From an uncultured Roseicyclus sp. (GTDB lineage: Bacteria > Pseudomonadota > Alphaproteobacteria > Rhodobacterales > Rhodobacteraceae): DNA of 64,000 nucleotides. The stretch covers positions 887,288-951,287 of the forward strand of contig CANLXA010000003.1 of the NCBI GenBank assembly GCA_947494975.1, written 5' to 3'. Shown piece by piece: positions 46,446 through 56,900 of the stretch; position 1 is the first letter of the stretch; every line of letters starts with the position of its first letter. The translations under genes were made by a program, and so were the position numbers. Under the pieces are notes generated by a model, which was not told the origin of the DNA, ran no database searches, and saw only the letters and a program-made list of their open reading frames with translations.

Positions 46446-47606
46446 TCACACATCGACGATGCAGACTTTCTGCCCCTTGGCAGACAGCGCAACTTCGCCG
46501 TTCAGAAGCCGCACGGCATCGGCCCCGAAGACCTCGTGCCGCCACCCGGTTGACCAGACGCCATCGGTATGGCCGGAGGCGATATCGTCCAGATCACTCG
46601 AGGAGGCGATCAGCTTGGGGGCCACATTCGCGGCCTCGGCCTTGGCCTTCAGCAGAACACGCAACAGATCGGCGAGCGCGGGGTTGAGGTTGGATCGGTC
46701 CTTGCCCTGGGCGGGTTTGGGCAGATCGGAATTGGGCACCGCCAATCCCTTGGCGACCGCGTCGATCAGCCCCTCGGCAATCGCGCCCTTGCGGGCATCG
46801 CGCAGCAACAGCCGGGATTTTCCCAGATCGGCCACATTCTTGGGCTTGGTGGAGGCAATCTCGACCAGCGCATCGTCTTTCAGCACACGGTTCCGCGGGA
46901 CGTTCCGCGCCTGTGCGTAGCGTTCCCGAAACGCCGCCAGTTCCCGCGCAATTGCCAGCATTCGCGGCGAATTGGAGCGCAGTTTCAACCGCCGCCACGC
47001 GGAATCGGGCTCCACCACGTAATTGTCGGCATTGGTCAGCTGCGCCAGTTCTTCCTCCAGCCAATGGGTGCGGCCGGTCCGCTCCAGCTCGGCGGACAGA
47101 TATTCGTAGATCTGCCGCAAATGGGTGACATCGGCCAAGGCGTAGGTCTTTTGTGCATCGCTGAGCGGGCGGCGCGACCAATCGGTGAAGCGTGAGGATT
47201 TGTCGAGCGACGCCTTTGCGATCCGGCGCACCAATGTTTCATAGCCCACCTGATCGCCGAAGCCGCAGACCATGGCCGCAACCTGCGTATCGAACAGCGG
47301 CGCGGGCACAAGATCGCCCTCGACGTGGAAAATCTCCAGATCCTGCCGGGCGGCGTGGAAGACCTTCACCACATTCTTGTTGCGGAACAGTTCGTAGAGC
47401 GGCTCCAGCGACAGGCCCTCGGCCAGCGGGTCAACGAGGACGGCATCGGTGTCATCGGTTCCCGGAAGCGCCAGCTGCACAAGGCAGAGTTGGGCGAAAT
47501 ACGTCCGCTCGCGCAGGAATTCGGTATCGACGGTGACATAGGGAACGTGAGCGGCGCGGGCACAGAATTCGGCCAGCGCGTCAGTGGTGGTGAGGGTGTT
47601 GGGCAC
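46446..47606 (-). CDS. rnd: Ribonuclease D
   Basis: A 386-residue 3'-5' exoribonuclease of the DEDDy type that trims tRNA precursors. ExoI is VTVDTEFLRERTYFAQLCLV (Asp and Glu), ExoII is VVKVFHAARQDLEIFHVEG, and ExoIII is QKTYALADVTHLRQIYEYL with the catalytic Tyr-Asp pattern. An HRDC domain of about 80 residues follows (RELAAFRERYAQARNVPRNR). Length is normal. It is convergent to the lipoprotein gene and is followed upstream by purN on the same strand after 87 bp. Confidence 0.96.
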   Translation of the reverse strand: MPNTLTTTDALAEFCARAAHVPYVTVDTEFLRERTYFAQLCLVQLALPGTDDTDAVLVDPLAEGLSLEPLYELFRNKNVVKVFHAARQDLEIFHVEGDLVPAPLFDTQVAAMVCGFGDQVGYETLVRRIAKASLDKSSRFTDWSRRPLSDAQKTYALADVTHLRQIYEYLSAELERTGRTHWLEEELAQLTNADNYVVEPDSAWRRLKLRSNSPRMLAIARELAAFRERYAQARNVPRNRVLKDDALVEIASTKPKNVADLGKSRLLLRDARKGAIAEGLIDAVAKGLAVPNSDLPKPAQGKDRSNLNPALADLLRVLLKAKAEAANVAPKLIASSSDLDDIASGHTDGVWSTGWRHEVFGADAVRLLNGEVALSAKGQKVCIVDV

Positions 47607-47693
47607 GTGGAACCGATGTCTGATGTAAATGACGGGTTGCGCGGTGATAGAGGAGGATCGCGCGGAAGGAAAGAGACGGCGGGGCGCGCGCCG

Positions 47694-48287
47694 TCAGGGC
47701 AGGTAAACCGGCGTCCGGTCCCCGCCAACAAAGCGGCGCAGAACGGCGGGGTAGAGGCGATGTTCCATCGGCAAGATGCGCGCGGCGAGCGTATCGGGCG
47801 TGTCGCCGGGATGGATCGGAACCCGCGCCTGCCCCAGGATCGGGCCGTCATCCAGGGCGGCCGTTACCTCGTGCACACTGCACCCGGCCTCGGCATCGCC
47901 GGCCGCTATGGCGCGGGCATGGGTCTCAAGCCCCTTGTATTTCGGCAGGAGCGACGGGTGGATGTTGAGCATGCGCCCGGTCCATTTGTCGGTAAAGGCG
48001 GGTGTGAGGATCCGCATGAACCCGGCAAGGCAGAGGATGTCGGGTCGGTATTCCATGAGCGTGCCGTGCAGTGCCCCCTCGAAGGCCGGGCGATCCCCGG
48101 CGAAGCTGCGATGATCGACGCAGGCCGTGGGCACGTTTAGGTCCGCCGCGCGGGCCAACCCGCCCGCCCCCGGCACGTTGGACAGGACCAGGCAGGGCCG
48201 CGCCGGATGATCGCCGACCATGGATCGCACCAGCGCCACCATGTTCGATCCGCCGCCCGAGATCAGGATGGCGACCCGTTTCGTCAC
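47694..48287 (-). CDS. purN: Phosphoribosylglycinamide formyltransferase
   Basis: A 197-residue enzyme that transfers the formyl group of 10-formyltetrahydrofolate to glycinamide ribonucleotide, the third purine step. It has [19 protein letters not shown] at the start, [20 protein letters not shown] and [20 protein letters not shown] with the catalytic Asn-His, and [20 protein letters not shown] with the Asp. Translation begins at a GTG overlapping the purM stop as GTGA, so the two are translated together. Confidence 0.96.
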   Translation of the reverse strand: MTKRVAILISGGGSNMVALVRSMVGDHPARPCLVLSNVPGAGGLARAADLNVPTACVDHRSFAGDRPAFEGALHGTLMEYRPDILCLAGFMRILTPAFTDKWTGRMLNIHPSLLPKYKGLETHARAIAAGDAEAGCSVHEVTAALDDGPILGQARVPIHPGDTPDTLAARILPMEHRLYPAVLRRFVGGDRTPVYLP

Positions 48288-49333
48288 CCAAGCCGCCCCG
48301 TGTAATGCATGCCGGGCGTGTCCGTCACGTGGCCGATGCGGTGCACCTGCTCGCCCGCGGCCTCAAGGGTTTGGGTGACGGCCCCGGCCCGGTCCGCCGC
48401 CACGACCAAAACCATGCCGATCCCAGCATTGAAGGTTTTCAGAAGCTCCGCCTGATCGAGGCCGCCTTCGGCAGCGAGCCACCGGAACACGGGCGGCAGC
48501 GGCCAGGATGTCAGGTCGATCTGCGCGCCGAGCCCGTCGGGCAGGACCCGCGGCAGGTTCTCCGTCAAGCCACCGCCGGTGACATGGGCCAGCCCGTGGA
48601 CGCCGCCTGCGCGGATCGCGTTCAACGCGGATGTCACGTAGAGCCGCGTGGGCGTCAGAAGCGCCGCGCCGAGGCTGGTATTCGCAAACGGCGCGGGCGC
48701 GTCCCAATCCAGGCCGGTGCGCGCCACCACGCGGCGAACCAGCGAATATCCGTTGGAATGGACACCGTCCGATGCGAGGCCCAGAAGCACGTCGCCCTCG
48801 GCCACATCGGCGGGCAGCGTCGCGCCGCGATTCATCGCGCCGACGGCAAAGCCCGCAAGGTCAAAATCACCGGGGGCGTACAGCCCCGGCATCTCCGCCG
48901 TCTCGCCGCCGATCAGCGCGCAGCCCGAGGCCTTGCAGCCCGCGGCGATGCCTTCGACGATGCGCGCGGCGGCCTCGACCTCCAGCTTGCCGGTGGCGAA
49001 ATAATCCAGGAAAAACAGAGGCTCCGCCCCCTGGCACACCAGATCGTTGACGCACATCGCGACCAGATCCACGCCGATCGTGTCGAAATGGCCGGTGTCG
49101 ATTGCGATCTTGAGCTTGGTGCCGACGCCGTCCGTGGCGGCCACCAGGACCGGGTCGTCATAGCCCGCGGCCTTGAGGTCAAAAAGCGCCCCGAACCCGC
49201 CCAGTCCGGCCATCACGCCGGGCCGTGTCGTGGCGGCGGCGGCGGGCTTGATCCGATCCACCAGCGCATTGCCCGCGTCGATATCGACGCCCGCATCGGC
49301 ATAGGTCAGCGCGTCCTTGCTCTGCTCGGTCAT
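48284..49333 (-). CDS. purM: Phosphoribosylformylglycinamidine cyclo-ligase
   Basis: A 349-residue ATP-dependent enzyme that closes the imidazole ring in the fifth purine step. Marks are [74 protein letters not shown] and [21 protein letters not shown] chose the ATG at 49333; a far longer frame runs upstream but has no PurM-like sequence. It is translated before purN with a four-base overlap and is divergent from the glycosyltransferase-like gene (168 bp). Confidence 0.97.
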   Translation of the reverse strand: MTEQSKDALTYADAGVDIDAGNALVDRIKPAAAATTRPGVMAGLGGFGALFDLKAAGYDDPVLVAATDGVGTKLKIAIDTGHFDTIGVDLVAMCVNDLVCQGAEPLFFLDYFATGKLEVEAAARIVEGIAAGCKASGCALIGGETAEMPGLYAPGDFDLAGFAVGAMNRGATLPADVAEGDVLLGLASDGVHSNGYSLVRRVVARTGLDWDAPAPFANTSLGAALLTPTRLYVTSALNAIRAGGVHGLAHVTGGGLTENLPRVLPDGLGAQIDLTSWPLPPVFRWLAAEGGLDQAELLKTFNAGIGMVLVVAADRAGAVTQTLEAAGEQVHRIGHVTDTPGMHYTGRLG

Positions 49334-49501
49334 CAAAATGGCCCCTTGTCCCAGACGGCTTTCGGTTATCAGCCCGGTTGCGCCCCGTCCATGGCACTTG
49401 CGCCGCACCTGCAAACCCGAAGCCGCAATCTGCCCAATTTTAGACAAATTCTTTCCATAGCCCCCGTCCTCAACAAAGAAAAACACGACGAGGCGCATGT
49501 C

Positions 49502-50518
49502 ATGGCGGCATCGAAATCCACCGAGATCTTCTTCATCGTCGACGGCGCGCGGCTTGAGGCGCAGGCCTGCCTGCTGGCCCCGTCGCTCAAGCGTCATCTG
49601 ATGGAAGGCCAACGGGCGGTGGCCTATATGCGCGAGGATTTCCGCGAGCAGATGGAGCCGTTTACGGCCGATATCCTGACCGCATCCGACGTCGAGATCC
49701 GCTGCATTCCCGGCACCGATGGCGGCCACGCGCCCTGGGCCGCGCCCTACCCCCATGGCAACAAGATCCTTGCGGCCGCAGCGCCGCGGGATTGTGACGT
49801 GTCGGTCTTTCTGGATACGGACACGATCTTGACCGAACCGGTTGATTTCGCATCCGAACTGGGCGACGCGCTGATCGCGGCCTGCGTGTCCGACTACGCG
49901 GCCTCTGCCGGATCCGACGAGGATTGGGCGCATTATTACGCCGCGTTCGACCTGCCGCTGCCGGCCGACCGCGTGCAATTCAACGCCGGGCGCAAGCTGA
50001 TCTCCCTGCCCTATTTCAACGCCGGTGTGGTCCTGTTTCGGGAGCGCACCGATGACGGCGTGCCAACCGGCGTCGGGCGCGACTGGCTGAAGGCCGCCGT
50101 GCAATTCGAGCGCGAGGTGAGCCGCGATTACCTGCGCGCGAATATCGATCAATTCACCCTGCCGATCCTGGGCTACCTGCGCGGCGCGCCGGTCAGGCCG
50201 CTGGATCAGCACATGAATTTCAACATCCAGAGCTTCGGCCACGCGCCGGACCAGCGCCAGAGCGTCGCCCATTATCACCGTCTTGGCGTACTCTGGCAGC
50301 ATTCCAGCCACGGGCGATTGGCCCTGGAATGCCTGGCGGAGCTGCGCGGCGCGGCTGCGGCCGAGGAATATCTGGAAACCTTCGGCACCATCGCCAAACG
50401 CAAGCGGATGAAACACCATTTGCGGGCCATGGCCGATGCGACCGCCTCAGCCCTGCCGACGGGCTCCGATCCGGCTGCCGATCCACAGGAACAGCGCCAG
50501 CATCAATCCCGCGGATAG
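49502..50518 (+). CDS. Glycosyltransferase-like protein (nucleotide-sugar fold)
   Basis: A 338-residue protein beginning [20 protein letters not shown]. The sequence [19 protein letters not shown] at about residues 98-116 holds a DxD motif in the usual position of GT-A nucleotide-sugar transferases. [16 protein letters not shown] fits the N-A-G-V-h-h-F block seen in GT8-like and related folds. [14 protein letters not shown] and LDQHMNFN resemble the acceptor side. The donor and acceptor are unknown. The ATG at 49502 has GACGAGGC upstream. No other sugar genes are nearby. The 3' end overlaps the convergent membrane-protein gene by 72 bp. Confidence 0.75.
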   Translation: MAASKSTEIFFIVDGARLEAQACLLAPSLKRHLMEGQRAVAYMREDFREQMEPFTADILTASDVEIRCIPGTDGGHAPWAAPYPHGNKILAAAAPRDCDVSVFLDTDTILTEPVDFASELGDALIAACVSDYAASAGSDEDWAHYYAAFDLPLPADRVQFNAGRKLISLPYFNAGVVLFRERTDDGVPTGVGRDWLKAAVQFEREVSRDYLRANIDQFTLPILGYLRGAPVRPLDQHMNFNIQSFGHAPDQRQSVAHYHRLGVLWQHSSHGRLALECLAELRGAAAAEEYLETFGTIAKRKRMKHHLRAMADATASALPTGSDPAADPQEQRQHQSRG

Positions 50519-50845
50519 GTTTACCAGAACAAGGCTGCGCAAGCCGACCGGATCATTCATGATCTGGCGGAAGGCAGGCACCAGCATCGCCGGAACGATG
50601 ACGTTGATGATCAGGTAGATGGAGATCAGGAGGGCCCAGATCGTGGCCCAATCCCTGGCGGCAAGGGCGCGCGTGGCCTTGCGCACCGCCTGCAGGCCGA
50701 TATCCATCGCAGGCACCGATGCGAGGATAACGGTGGTTGCCAAAGTGTTGGGAAGGCCCAGAAAACTGACGGCGGCAATATAGAGGATCCGAAGGCCGAT
50801 CAGCCAGACCAGGTAGCGCAGCGCAAGCGGCGTGAGGGGGGGCAT
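50447..50845 (-). CDS. Small four-helix membrane protein
   Basis: A 132-residue protein with four hydrophobic segments at about residues 8-30, 35-52, 68-90 and 100-122, including WATIWALLISIYLIINVIVP and [19 protein letters not shown]. It resembles the ABZJ_00895-type small membrane proteins, a tentative match. The start has CCGGAGTTTGCCC upstream. The last 72 bp overlap the end of the convergent glycosyltransferase-like gene, an unusually long coding overlap. Function unknown. Confidence 0.65.
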   Translation of the reverse strand: MPPLTPLALRYLVWLIGLRILYIAAVSFLGLPNTLATTVILASVPAMDIGLQAVRKATRALAARDWATIWALLISIYLIINVIVPAMLVPAFRQIMNDPVGLRSLVLVNLSAGLMLALFLWIGSRIGARRQG

Positions 50846-50865
50846 CGGGCAAACTCCGGCCTTGG

Positions 50866-50884
50866 ATCAAGCTTTTCGCTTGAT
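50866..50884. repeat. Perfect 7-bp inverted repeat upstream of the membrane-protein gene
   Basis: ATCAAGC-TTTTC-GCTTGAT lies 21-39 bp before the start of the minus-strand gene ending at 50845. It could be an operator or a leader hairpin. Its right half shares TTGATAAGC with the repeat at 4262-4281. Confidence 0.45.
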
Positions 50885-50967
50885 AAGCGACCCGGCCGCA
50901 CGCCGCAACGTGATCTGACCGCTTTCCCCTTCCGGTTTGCTCTGCTACCTCTCGGATTCATGATCGG

Positions 50968-51044
50968 GGGCCTGTAGCTCAATTGGTTAGAGCAGAGCGC
51001 TCATAACGCTTTGGTTGCGGGTTCAAGTCCTGCCGGGCCTACCA
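50968..51044 (+). tRNA. tRNA with CAU anticodon (tRNA-Met or tRNA-Ile2)
   Basis: A 77-nt cloverleaf with encoded CCA. Acceptor GGGCCTG pairs with CGGGCCT; D-arm GCTC/GAGC; anticodon stem GAGCG/CGCTT (one G-T) with loop CTCATAA, anticodon CAT; T-arm GCGGG-TTCAAGT-CCTGC. There are no three G-C pairs next to the anticodon loop, so it is not the initiator. The AGCAG...CGCTTTGGTTGC pattern is closer to the lysidine-modified isoleucine tRNA (ileX type) than to elongator methionine tRNA. Confidence 0.95.
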
Positions 51045-51252
51045 TCATTTTCCCCGAACCGCTTAACGCGCGCCCCTTCTGCCCAGGGAGTGGGCAAGGC
51101 GGCCAGAGGCGGCGGATACCGCGCCTTGACACGGGTTTTGTTTGGAAAACGTCGCAAATTTGCGGGATATTAACCCTACGGAACGACCCTGCATGCGGGC
51201 TCGGCCATCCGTGCTAACTGGCCGAGCCTTCCCCAGACGGAGGGTTCGCCAG

Positions 51253-51420
51253 ATGAACCAGTTGAAACTGTTATTGTTTTACCTCGACCATGCCTCCGCC
51301 CGCGCGATTGACCGGGCGGGCGCGGATTGGATCGGGGGCGACACACGGCGCGAACGCGCCAAGGCCCACGGGCAGTTGGCCCGGGATGCGAGCAAGGCCC
51401 TGCTGCCGCGCCGACACTGA
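51253..51420 (+). CDS. Small hypothetical protein
   Basis: A 55-residue frame starting MNQLKLLLFYLDHASARAID, ending DASKALLPRRH. It has one mildly hydrophobic N-terminal segment and a basic, helical remainder. GGAGG lies 11 bases before the ATG. No family is recognised. The stop is 9 bp from the end of the convergent histidine-kinase gene. The preceding 208 bp from the tRNA show no clear feature. Confidence 0.42.
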   Translation: MNQLKLLLFYLDHASARAIDRAGADWIGGDTRRERAKAHGQLARDASKALLPRRH

Positions 51421-51429
51421 CAAGGGCGC

Positions 51430-52743
51430 TTATCGCGGCAGGGTCAGATCGACCCTCAGGCCGCCCATCTCGCTGCTGTGCCCAAGCGCCAGCGATCCGC
51501 CGTGACGGCGGGCGATATCGTTGGCGATCGCGAGGCCCAGACCCACGCCCGACCCCCGGTTCTGATTGCGCGCCTGATCCAGCCGGATGAAGGGCCGCAA
51601 GGCGTCGGCCCGCCGGTTCTCGGGGATGCCGGGCCCGTCATCCTCTACCGTAAACCGCACGGCCCGGTCGATCAGCGCCACGCTGACGGAGGCCGTCTCC
51701 CCATACCGCAGAGCGTTGGACAGCAGGTTCATCAGCGCCCGTTTGACGGCCATTGGGCGCATCGGCACCGCCGCCGTCTCCTCCGGCACGGTCAGGCGCA
51801 CCTCGCCGCCACTGCGCCTTGCATTCTCGACCACCTCGCGCGCCAGGGCGATGGGATCGCCCGGCACCGGATCGTCCAGCGCCTCGCCCCGCACGAAATC
51901 GAGGAATGTGTTCAGCAGCGCCTCCATCTCATCGACATCCCGGGACAGATCGGCGCGATCGGGCCCCTCCTCCATCATCCCCAATGCAAGGCGCATCCGC
52001 GTGAGCGGCGTGCGGAGATCGTGGCTGACCCCCGACAGGAGCAGCGTGCGCTGTTCCAGATGGCCCTCGATCCGGGCCCGCATATCCAGAAAGGCCCGCC
52101 CCGCCGAGCGAACCTCGAGCGCGCCGGAGGGGTGATACTCCACCGGGCGGCCCTTGCCGAAGGCCTCCGCGGCCCCTGCCAGGCGGCGGATCGGGCGCAA
52201 TTGGTTGCGCAGGAACACGAAGGCCACCAGCGTCATCAGAATGCCGGTCGCCACCATGATCACCAGCAATTGGTGGGGGGCGGGCGCCGAAACCCGTCGC
52301 CGGGACGCGCTGAGTGTGACGGCACCGTCGTCCCGATTGACCAACAGGGCAATCTCGCGCCCCTCGGTGGCCAGATCCAGGCCCGCAAGTCCGGGGATTG
52401 CGCGCTCCAGCACGTCGATCACGACGACGCCCGACAGGTCGTAGAACCACCGCTGATATCCCGGCTCCACCGCCCGCGTGTTGATCCCGATATCCAACGC
52501 ATCGGCCAGCGCCCGGGCCGCGTCGGGGCCGTCCGCGGCCCATGTGTCGAGGATCAGGTTCAGGTCCAGCGACAGCGCACTGGTCAATTGCTGGGTCACA
52601 TCCTCGAAATGGCGTTGCAGAAAGACCGAACTGACGACAAGCTGGATCGTCACAACGGGCACGATCAGGATCAGTGCCGCGCGCCCGTACAGGCCACGGG
52701 GCAGAAATCTCTTGATCCAGGCGGAAACCGTCATGGGCGCCAT
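51430..52743 (-). CDS. EnvZ-like sensor histidine kinase
   Basis: A 437-residue inner-membrane kinase. Helix 1 (about residues 22-42, AALILIVPVVTIQLVVSSVF), a periplasmic domain of about 115 residues, helix 2 (about 158-178), HAMP, then the H-box LLLSGVSHDLRTPLTRMRLA. N-box NLLSNALRYG, G1 DDGPGIPEN and G2 GSGVGLGLAIANDIARRHGG follow. Residues in the H-box fit EnvZ/OsmY-type osmosensing kinases. No response regulator is adjacent, so it is an orphan here. The start is 21 bp from the divergent MBL gene; MAPM at 52743 or M at 52734 are both possible, with no clear ribosome-binding site. Confidence 0.92.
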   Translation of the reverse strand: MAPMTVSAWIKRFLPRGLYGRAALILIVPVVTIQLVVSSVFLQRHFEDVTQQLTSALSLDLNLILDTWAADGPDAARALADALDIGINTRAVEPGYQRWFYDLSGVVVIDVLERAIPGLAGLDLATEGREIALLVNRDDGAVTLSASRRRVSAPAPHQLLVIMVATGILMTLVAFVFLRNQLRPIRRLAGAAEAFGKGRPVEYHPSGALEVRSAGRAFLDMRARIEGHLEQRTLLLSGVSHDLRTPLTRMRLALGMMEEGPDRADLSRDVDEMEALLNTFLDFVRGEALDDPVPGDPIALAREVVENARRSGGEVRLTVPEETAAVPMRPMAVKRALMNLLSNALRYGETASVSVALIDRAVRFTVEDDGPGIPENRRADALRPFIRLDQARNQNRGSGVGLGLAIANDIARRHGGSLALGHSSEMGGLRVDLTLPR

Positions 52744-52764
52744 CTAAGCGGGAGGGGGGGCAGC

Positions 52765-53646
52765 TTGCAAAGCGAAACGCTGGAACCGGGCCTGCGCCGG
52801 ATCACCGCCCCGAACCCGTCACCGATGACCTTCACCGGCACGCAGACCTACCTCTTGGGCGAAGACGAGGTTGTGGTGATCGACCCCGGCCCCGCCGTGC
52901 CGGACCATCTGGACGCGATCCTGGCAGCCCTTCCACCGGGCGGGCAGGTTGCGAAGATCCTCGTCACCCATTCCCATCTGGATCACTCCCCCCTTGCCCG
53001 GCCCCTGGCCGACGCCACCGGCGCGCCGATCCTTGCGGCCGGCCCCAGCGATTGGGGGCGCAGTGCGATCATGCACGATCTGGCACAAGGCGGGCTGATC
53101 GGGGGCGGCGAAGGCGTCGATGATACCTTCGCGCCGGACCTCCGGATCGCGGAGGGGGACAGCGTTGACGGGCCCTGGGGCCGCATCGGCGTGCTGGAAA
53201 CGCCGGGGCACATGGCCAACCATCTGAGCTTCACCTGGAATGGCGCGCTGTTTTCGGGGGATCTGGTGATGGGCTGGTCCACCTCGATGGTGTCACCGCC
53301 GGACGGGGACATGACGGCCTTTCTCGCCTCCGTCGCGCGGCTGGCCGGGCGGGATGACCGGATCTACTATCCGGGCCACGGCGACCCGGTGGCCGATCCG
53401 CAGGACCGCGCCCGCGCCCTCATCGCGCATCGCCAGGGTCGCGAGGCACAGATCCTGAACGCCTTGTCCGCCACCGGACCGGCGACACCCGCCCTCCTTG
53501 CCGCCCGGATCTATACGGACGTGGCCCCCGCCCTGCTGCCCGCCGCCGAACGCAATGTGCTGGCCCACCTGATCGATCTGGTCAGCCGATCCAAGATCCA
53601 ATGCGATGGCCCCGTCCGCGCCACAACACAGTTTGCGCTGCGATGA
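52765..53646 (+). CDS. MBL-fold metallo-hydrolase with winged-helix tail
   Basis: A 293-residue metallo-beta-lactamase-fold hydrolase. The metal-binding HxHxDH is VTHSHLDHSPLARPL (about residues 68-82), with further ligands in GVLETPGHMANHLSF, FSGDLVMGWS and IYYPGHGDPV. The C-terminal 70 residues form the BLACT winged helix seen in LACTB2-like hydrolases. I chose the TTG at 52765, after the very strong GGGAGGGGGGG, because the conserved GLRRITAPNPSPMTFTG precedes the first ATG. Substrate unknown. tRNA-Asn follows after 59 bp. Confidence 0.88.
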   Translation: MQSETLEPGLRRITAPNPSPMTFTGTQTYLLGEDEVVVIDPGPAVPDHLDAILAALPPGGQVAKILVTHSHLDHSPLARPLADATGAPILAAGPSDWGRSAIMHDLAQGGLIGGGEGVDDTFAPDLRIAEGDSVDGPWGRIGVLETPGHMANHLSFTWNGALFSGDLVMGWSTSMVSPPDGDMTAFLASVARLAGRDDRIYYPGHGDPVADPQDRARALIAHRQGREAQILNALSATGPATPALLAARIYTDVAPALLPAAERNVLAHLIDLVSRSKIQCDGPVRATTQFALR

Positions 53647-53705
53647 AATTTTCCGGTTTCCCCCACTGGACGCCCAGAATCCCCCTTGCTATATGCCACG
53701 ACAGT

Positions 53706-53780
53706 TCCGGCGTAGCTCAGCGGTAGAGCAGTTGACTGTTAATCAATTGGTCGTAGGTTCGATCCCTACCGCCGGAGCCA
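53706..53780 (+). tRNA. tRNA-Asn (GUU)
   Basis: A 75-nt cloverleaf with encoded CCA. Acceptor TCCGGCG pairs with CGCCGGA, discriminator G; D-arm GCTC/GAGC; anticodon stem TTGAC... with loop CTGTTAA, anticodon GTT; T-arm GTAGG-TTCGATC-CCTAC. An unusual three-gene operon starts 134 bp beyond it, convergent to the tRNA. No repeat of the tRNA end is visible elsewhere in the window. Confidence 0.97.
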
Positions 53781-53914
53781 AATTCACTAATCCTGTCAGA
53801 GCCTTATGCGGCGCTGTTGAAGTGCGGCAATGCAGGGTGAGGGTCTGGCGCGGCCATGGGTGGTTGGTGCGGTGATCGAAAGTCCCGCATGGGCGCATTC
53901 ACCCCTTCCTGACG

Positions 53915-56900
53915 TCAGGCGCTCCGCAGGCGGTCCACCTTGGCAAGGCCGGGGGCGAAATCCTGTTCCTGGTAGATCGATGCCGCGGCGGCGAAATGCT
54001 CCTCCGCCCTGGCGTCCTGCTTGCGGGATTGGGCGATGACCGCGAGGCCCAGATGGGCATCGGCGTCAAAAAAACCAGACGGGATTTGCCGGAACTCGAA
54101 GTACCGCTGGTAGAGCTGCTCGGCCCGTTTGACCGCACCAATCCGCAACGAAATCGCCTTCAACAGGTCGAGCGGATGCATTCTGGGCCGCGGCTGGTCG
54201 CTTGGCAGCAGGCCTGCGAGGGTCAGGAGAAACTCGGCCTCGCCAAGGAATTGGCGGTAGATCGACGCCTTGTGCCCGGCGTCCAGCGCGAAGTCGCCCG
54301 CTTGCTGGAGCCGCGCCCATCCGCGGCGAATGTGACCGTCCAGGATCATGGCAACCGCCACCTGTTGCCCGACCGGCGTGGCGAACACCTTGTCGCCGAA
54401 CTCAAGGCATTTCTGGTGCTGAGCTTCGAAAATCTCGGGCCGAATGGTTCGGTCACCCGACAGGCTCCGGGCGGCATTGATGAAGAAATGCGCCGCCTGC
54501 CAATCGACGGTACCCGGCACGGTGTATTCGATGCTTTCGTATGAGGCGCTCTGGGCGGCGTCGAGTTGACCCTTGAGGTGATGCGAAATCGACTCGGTCC
54601 ACTTGGCATAGGCGAGCGCCCAATTGCGCTTCCTGGCATGGCCGAATGCGAGCAGGGCCTCGACCGTGGCATCCATGTTCTTCATGTCGCCCAGAACGCG
54701 GTAGCGCAGGGCCGTCATGTGCAGAACCGTCTGGGTCAGGTGATCGTCATCGGTGGCGCGGGCGACCTTGCCCACCTCATCGAGGATCTCCCCGATCTCC
54801 TGCTGGTAATCACGCGGGTGGTCGATCAACGTCCAGAGCTTGATCGTTTTGACATGGGAGGCGGCATAGGTATCGCCCGCATCGACAGCAATCTGCTCCG
54901 CCTCTTCGATGATCTGCAGCGAGGCCTCGATCTGGCCGCCCACGCATTGGGCCTTGCCGTAGAGGGACATGCAGATGGTCCGGGCGACGATGTTCGTGCT
55001 GCGATCCAGCTGTGCCCGATAGGTCGTGACGATGCGGATGATCTTGGCGAAGTTGCCGTAGATATCGAGGCATCGGCACCAGATGAGGAGCGCTTCGGCC
55101 AGCACGTCCGGCGGCAATTCGGTGGGCAGATCCTCGATCAACTCGGCGCAGCGGTCCATGAATTTGTCGCAGGTCGGAAGCGCATAGACATCCAGCGCCG
55201 ATTGCGCGGCGGCGTAGTAGTGTTCCAGCGCTGGCTCAACGGCACCGGCCTGATCGAAATGGAAGGCAAGCACGGCGTTCACATCGGTGTCGTTCCCGCT
55301 GACCTCCTTGATGATCCGGGCGGCCTGCAGGTGGAGGTCTTTCTTGTGGTCACGCGGCAGGCTGCCGATGATCGCATCGCGGATCAGGGCATGGGAGAAC
55401 CTGTATCGCTGCGTCTTGGCGTCATGTTCGATCAGGCCTTGGCTGGCCGCGGTTTCCAGCACCTGATCGGCCTCCTCCGCGCGGCCCATCTGTGCCGAGA
55501 GGTAATCATGATTGATGTAGCGGTCGATGATCGCGGCGAATTTCAGGCTGGTCTTGAGGTCATTGGGCAGAAGATCGAACCGCGCGAAAATCAGGTTTTG
55601 CAAGGTGCCGATGGTTCGAATAACGGGCACGATCTCCGCGGGGTTCTGGCCCGGTTCGGTCAACCGGGCCTTGATGTGGCGCAGGATCTCTTCCGCGAAC
55701 AGGGGATTGCCTTCGGATTTTTCGTAAACCGTCGCGCTGAGGGGGGCGAGGTCTTCAAAATCGGGGAAAGATTGCTGAACGAGGGACAGAATGTTGCCCG
55801 GGCTGAGCGGCCGCAATTCGAGGGCATTGGGAACCAGCGTGGTGGACCAGGTGAAATCGTCGCGGAAGCGGCTGATCAGGACGATCTTGTCGTGGCGCGC
55901 GCGTGTCTCCAGGAATTCGCCAAGAATTTCGGCACTTTGCGCATCCATCCAGTGGATGTCCTCGAAGACGATCCGTGTATTTGTCCGCGTGGTGATGGCG
56001 TGAAACAGAAAGCCGAGGTCGCGGCGGATATCGACGGCATCGTTCTCGACCACGTGGCGCAGGCGACGTTGCAGAAGGGCGATGGTTTTCTCGGAGATCA
56101 GCCTGTCGTTTTGCGACAGATCAGCCAGCGCAGCGCCCATGTCCGCCAATGGATCCTGGCCGCGTCGCGCCACATGCGCCCGGACGATATCGGCGACGGC
56201 GGCGAAGGGCTCGTCGCGGGTGGTGACGGAGCAATTGACGAAGATGTTGGGTTGTTGGTGTTCGGGATGCTTCAGGGCCTGATGGATGAAGCGCGATTTG
56301 CCGATGCCGGCGGGCCCGTGGACCAGCCGAACCTGCGCCTGCGCCGCGTCATCGGCCAGCCACGCGCGAAACTCGGCGATCATCTCCTCGCGGCCGACAT
56401 AGTCATGCCCGCCGCGGAAGATACGCGCCTCAAGCGACGTCTTGGCCTCGAAGATATCCGTCAGCCGAAAGGCAATGACCGGATCGGGAAAGCCCTTGAG
56501 CTCGAAGGCCCCGACCTTCCGAGTCTCGGCGAACCCCTCGATCTCGTGGTGCACTTCCTCGGAGCAGAACACCTGCCCCGGCTCCGCGATGCTCTGAAGC
56601 CGTGCGGCAAGGTTCACGGCGGAACCGAGCGCATTCAGCCTGATCTGCTCGTCGATCCCGAGCCCGCCGATCAGAACCTCGCCGCCCCCGATGCCGATGC
56701 GGATATCCGGCGACACGCCGTAGCGTGCCTCGAAATCGGCCTTGCGGCCCCGAACCTTCTCCAGAATGCCGAACGCGGTCTTGCAGGCCACAAGCGCCGC
56801 GTTCTCGACGGCCTTGGGCGCGCCGAAAATGGCGAACATGCTGTCCCCGGCGAAATCGACGGGATAGCCGTCGGCCCCCCTGACGCTGTCCACGATATCG

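Noticed and set aside
53781..53914. Integrase attachment repeat next to tRNA-Asn
   Set aside because: I could not find the tRNA 3' end repeated within the window, and no integrase gene is present.
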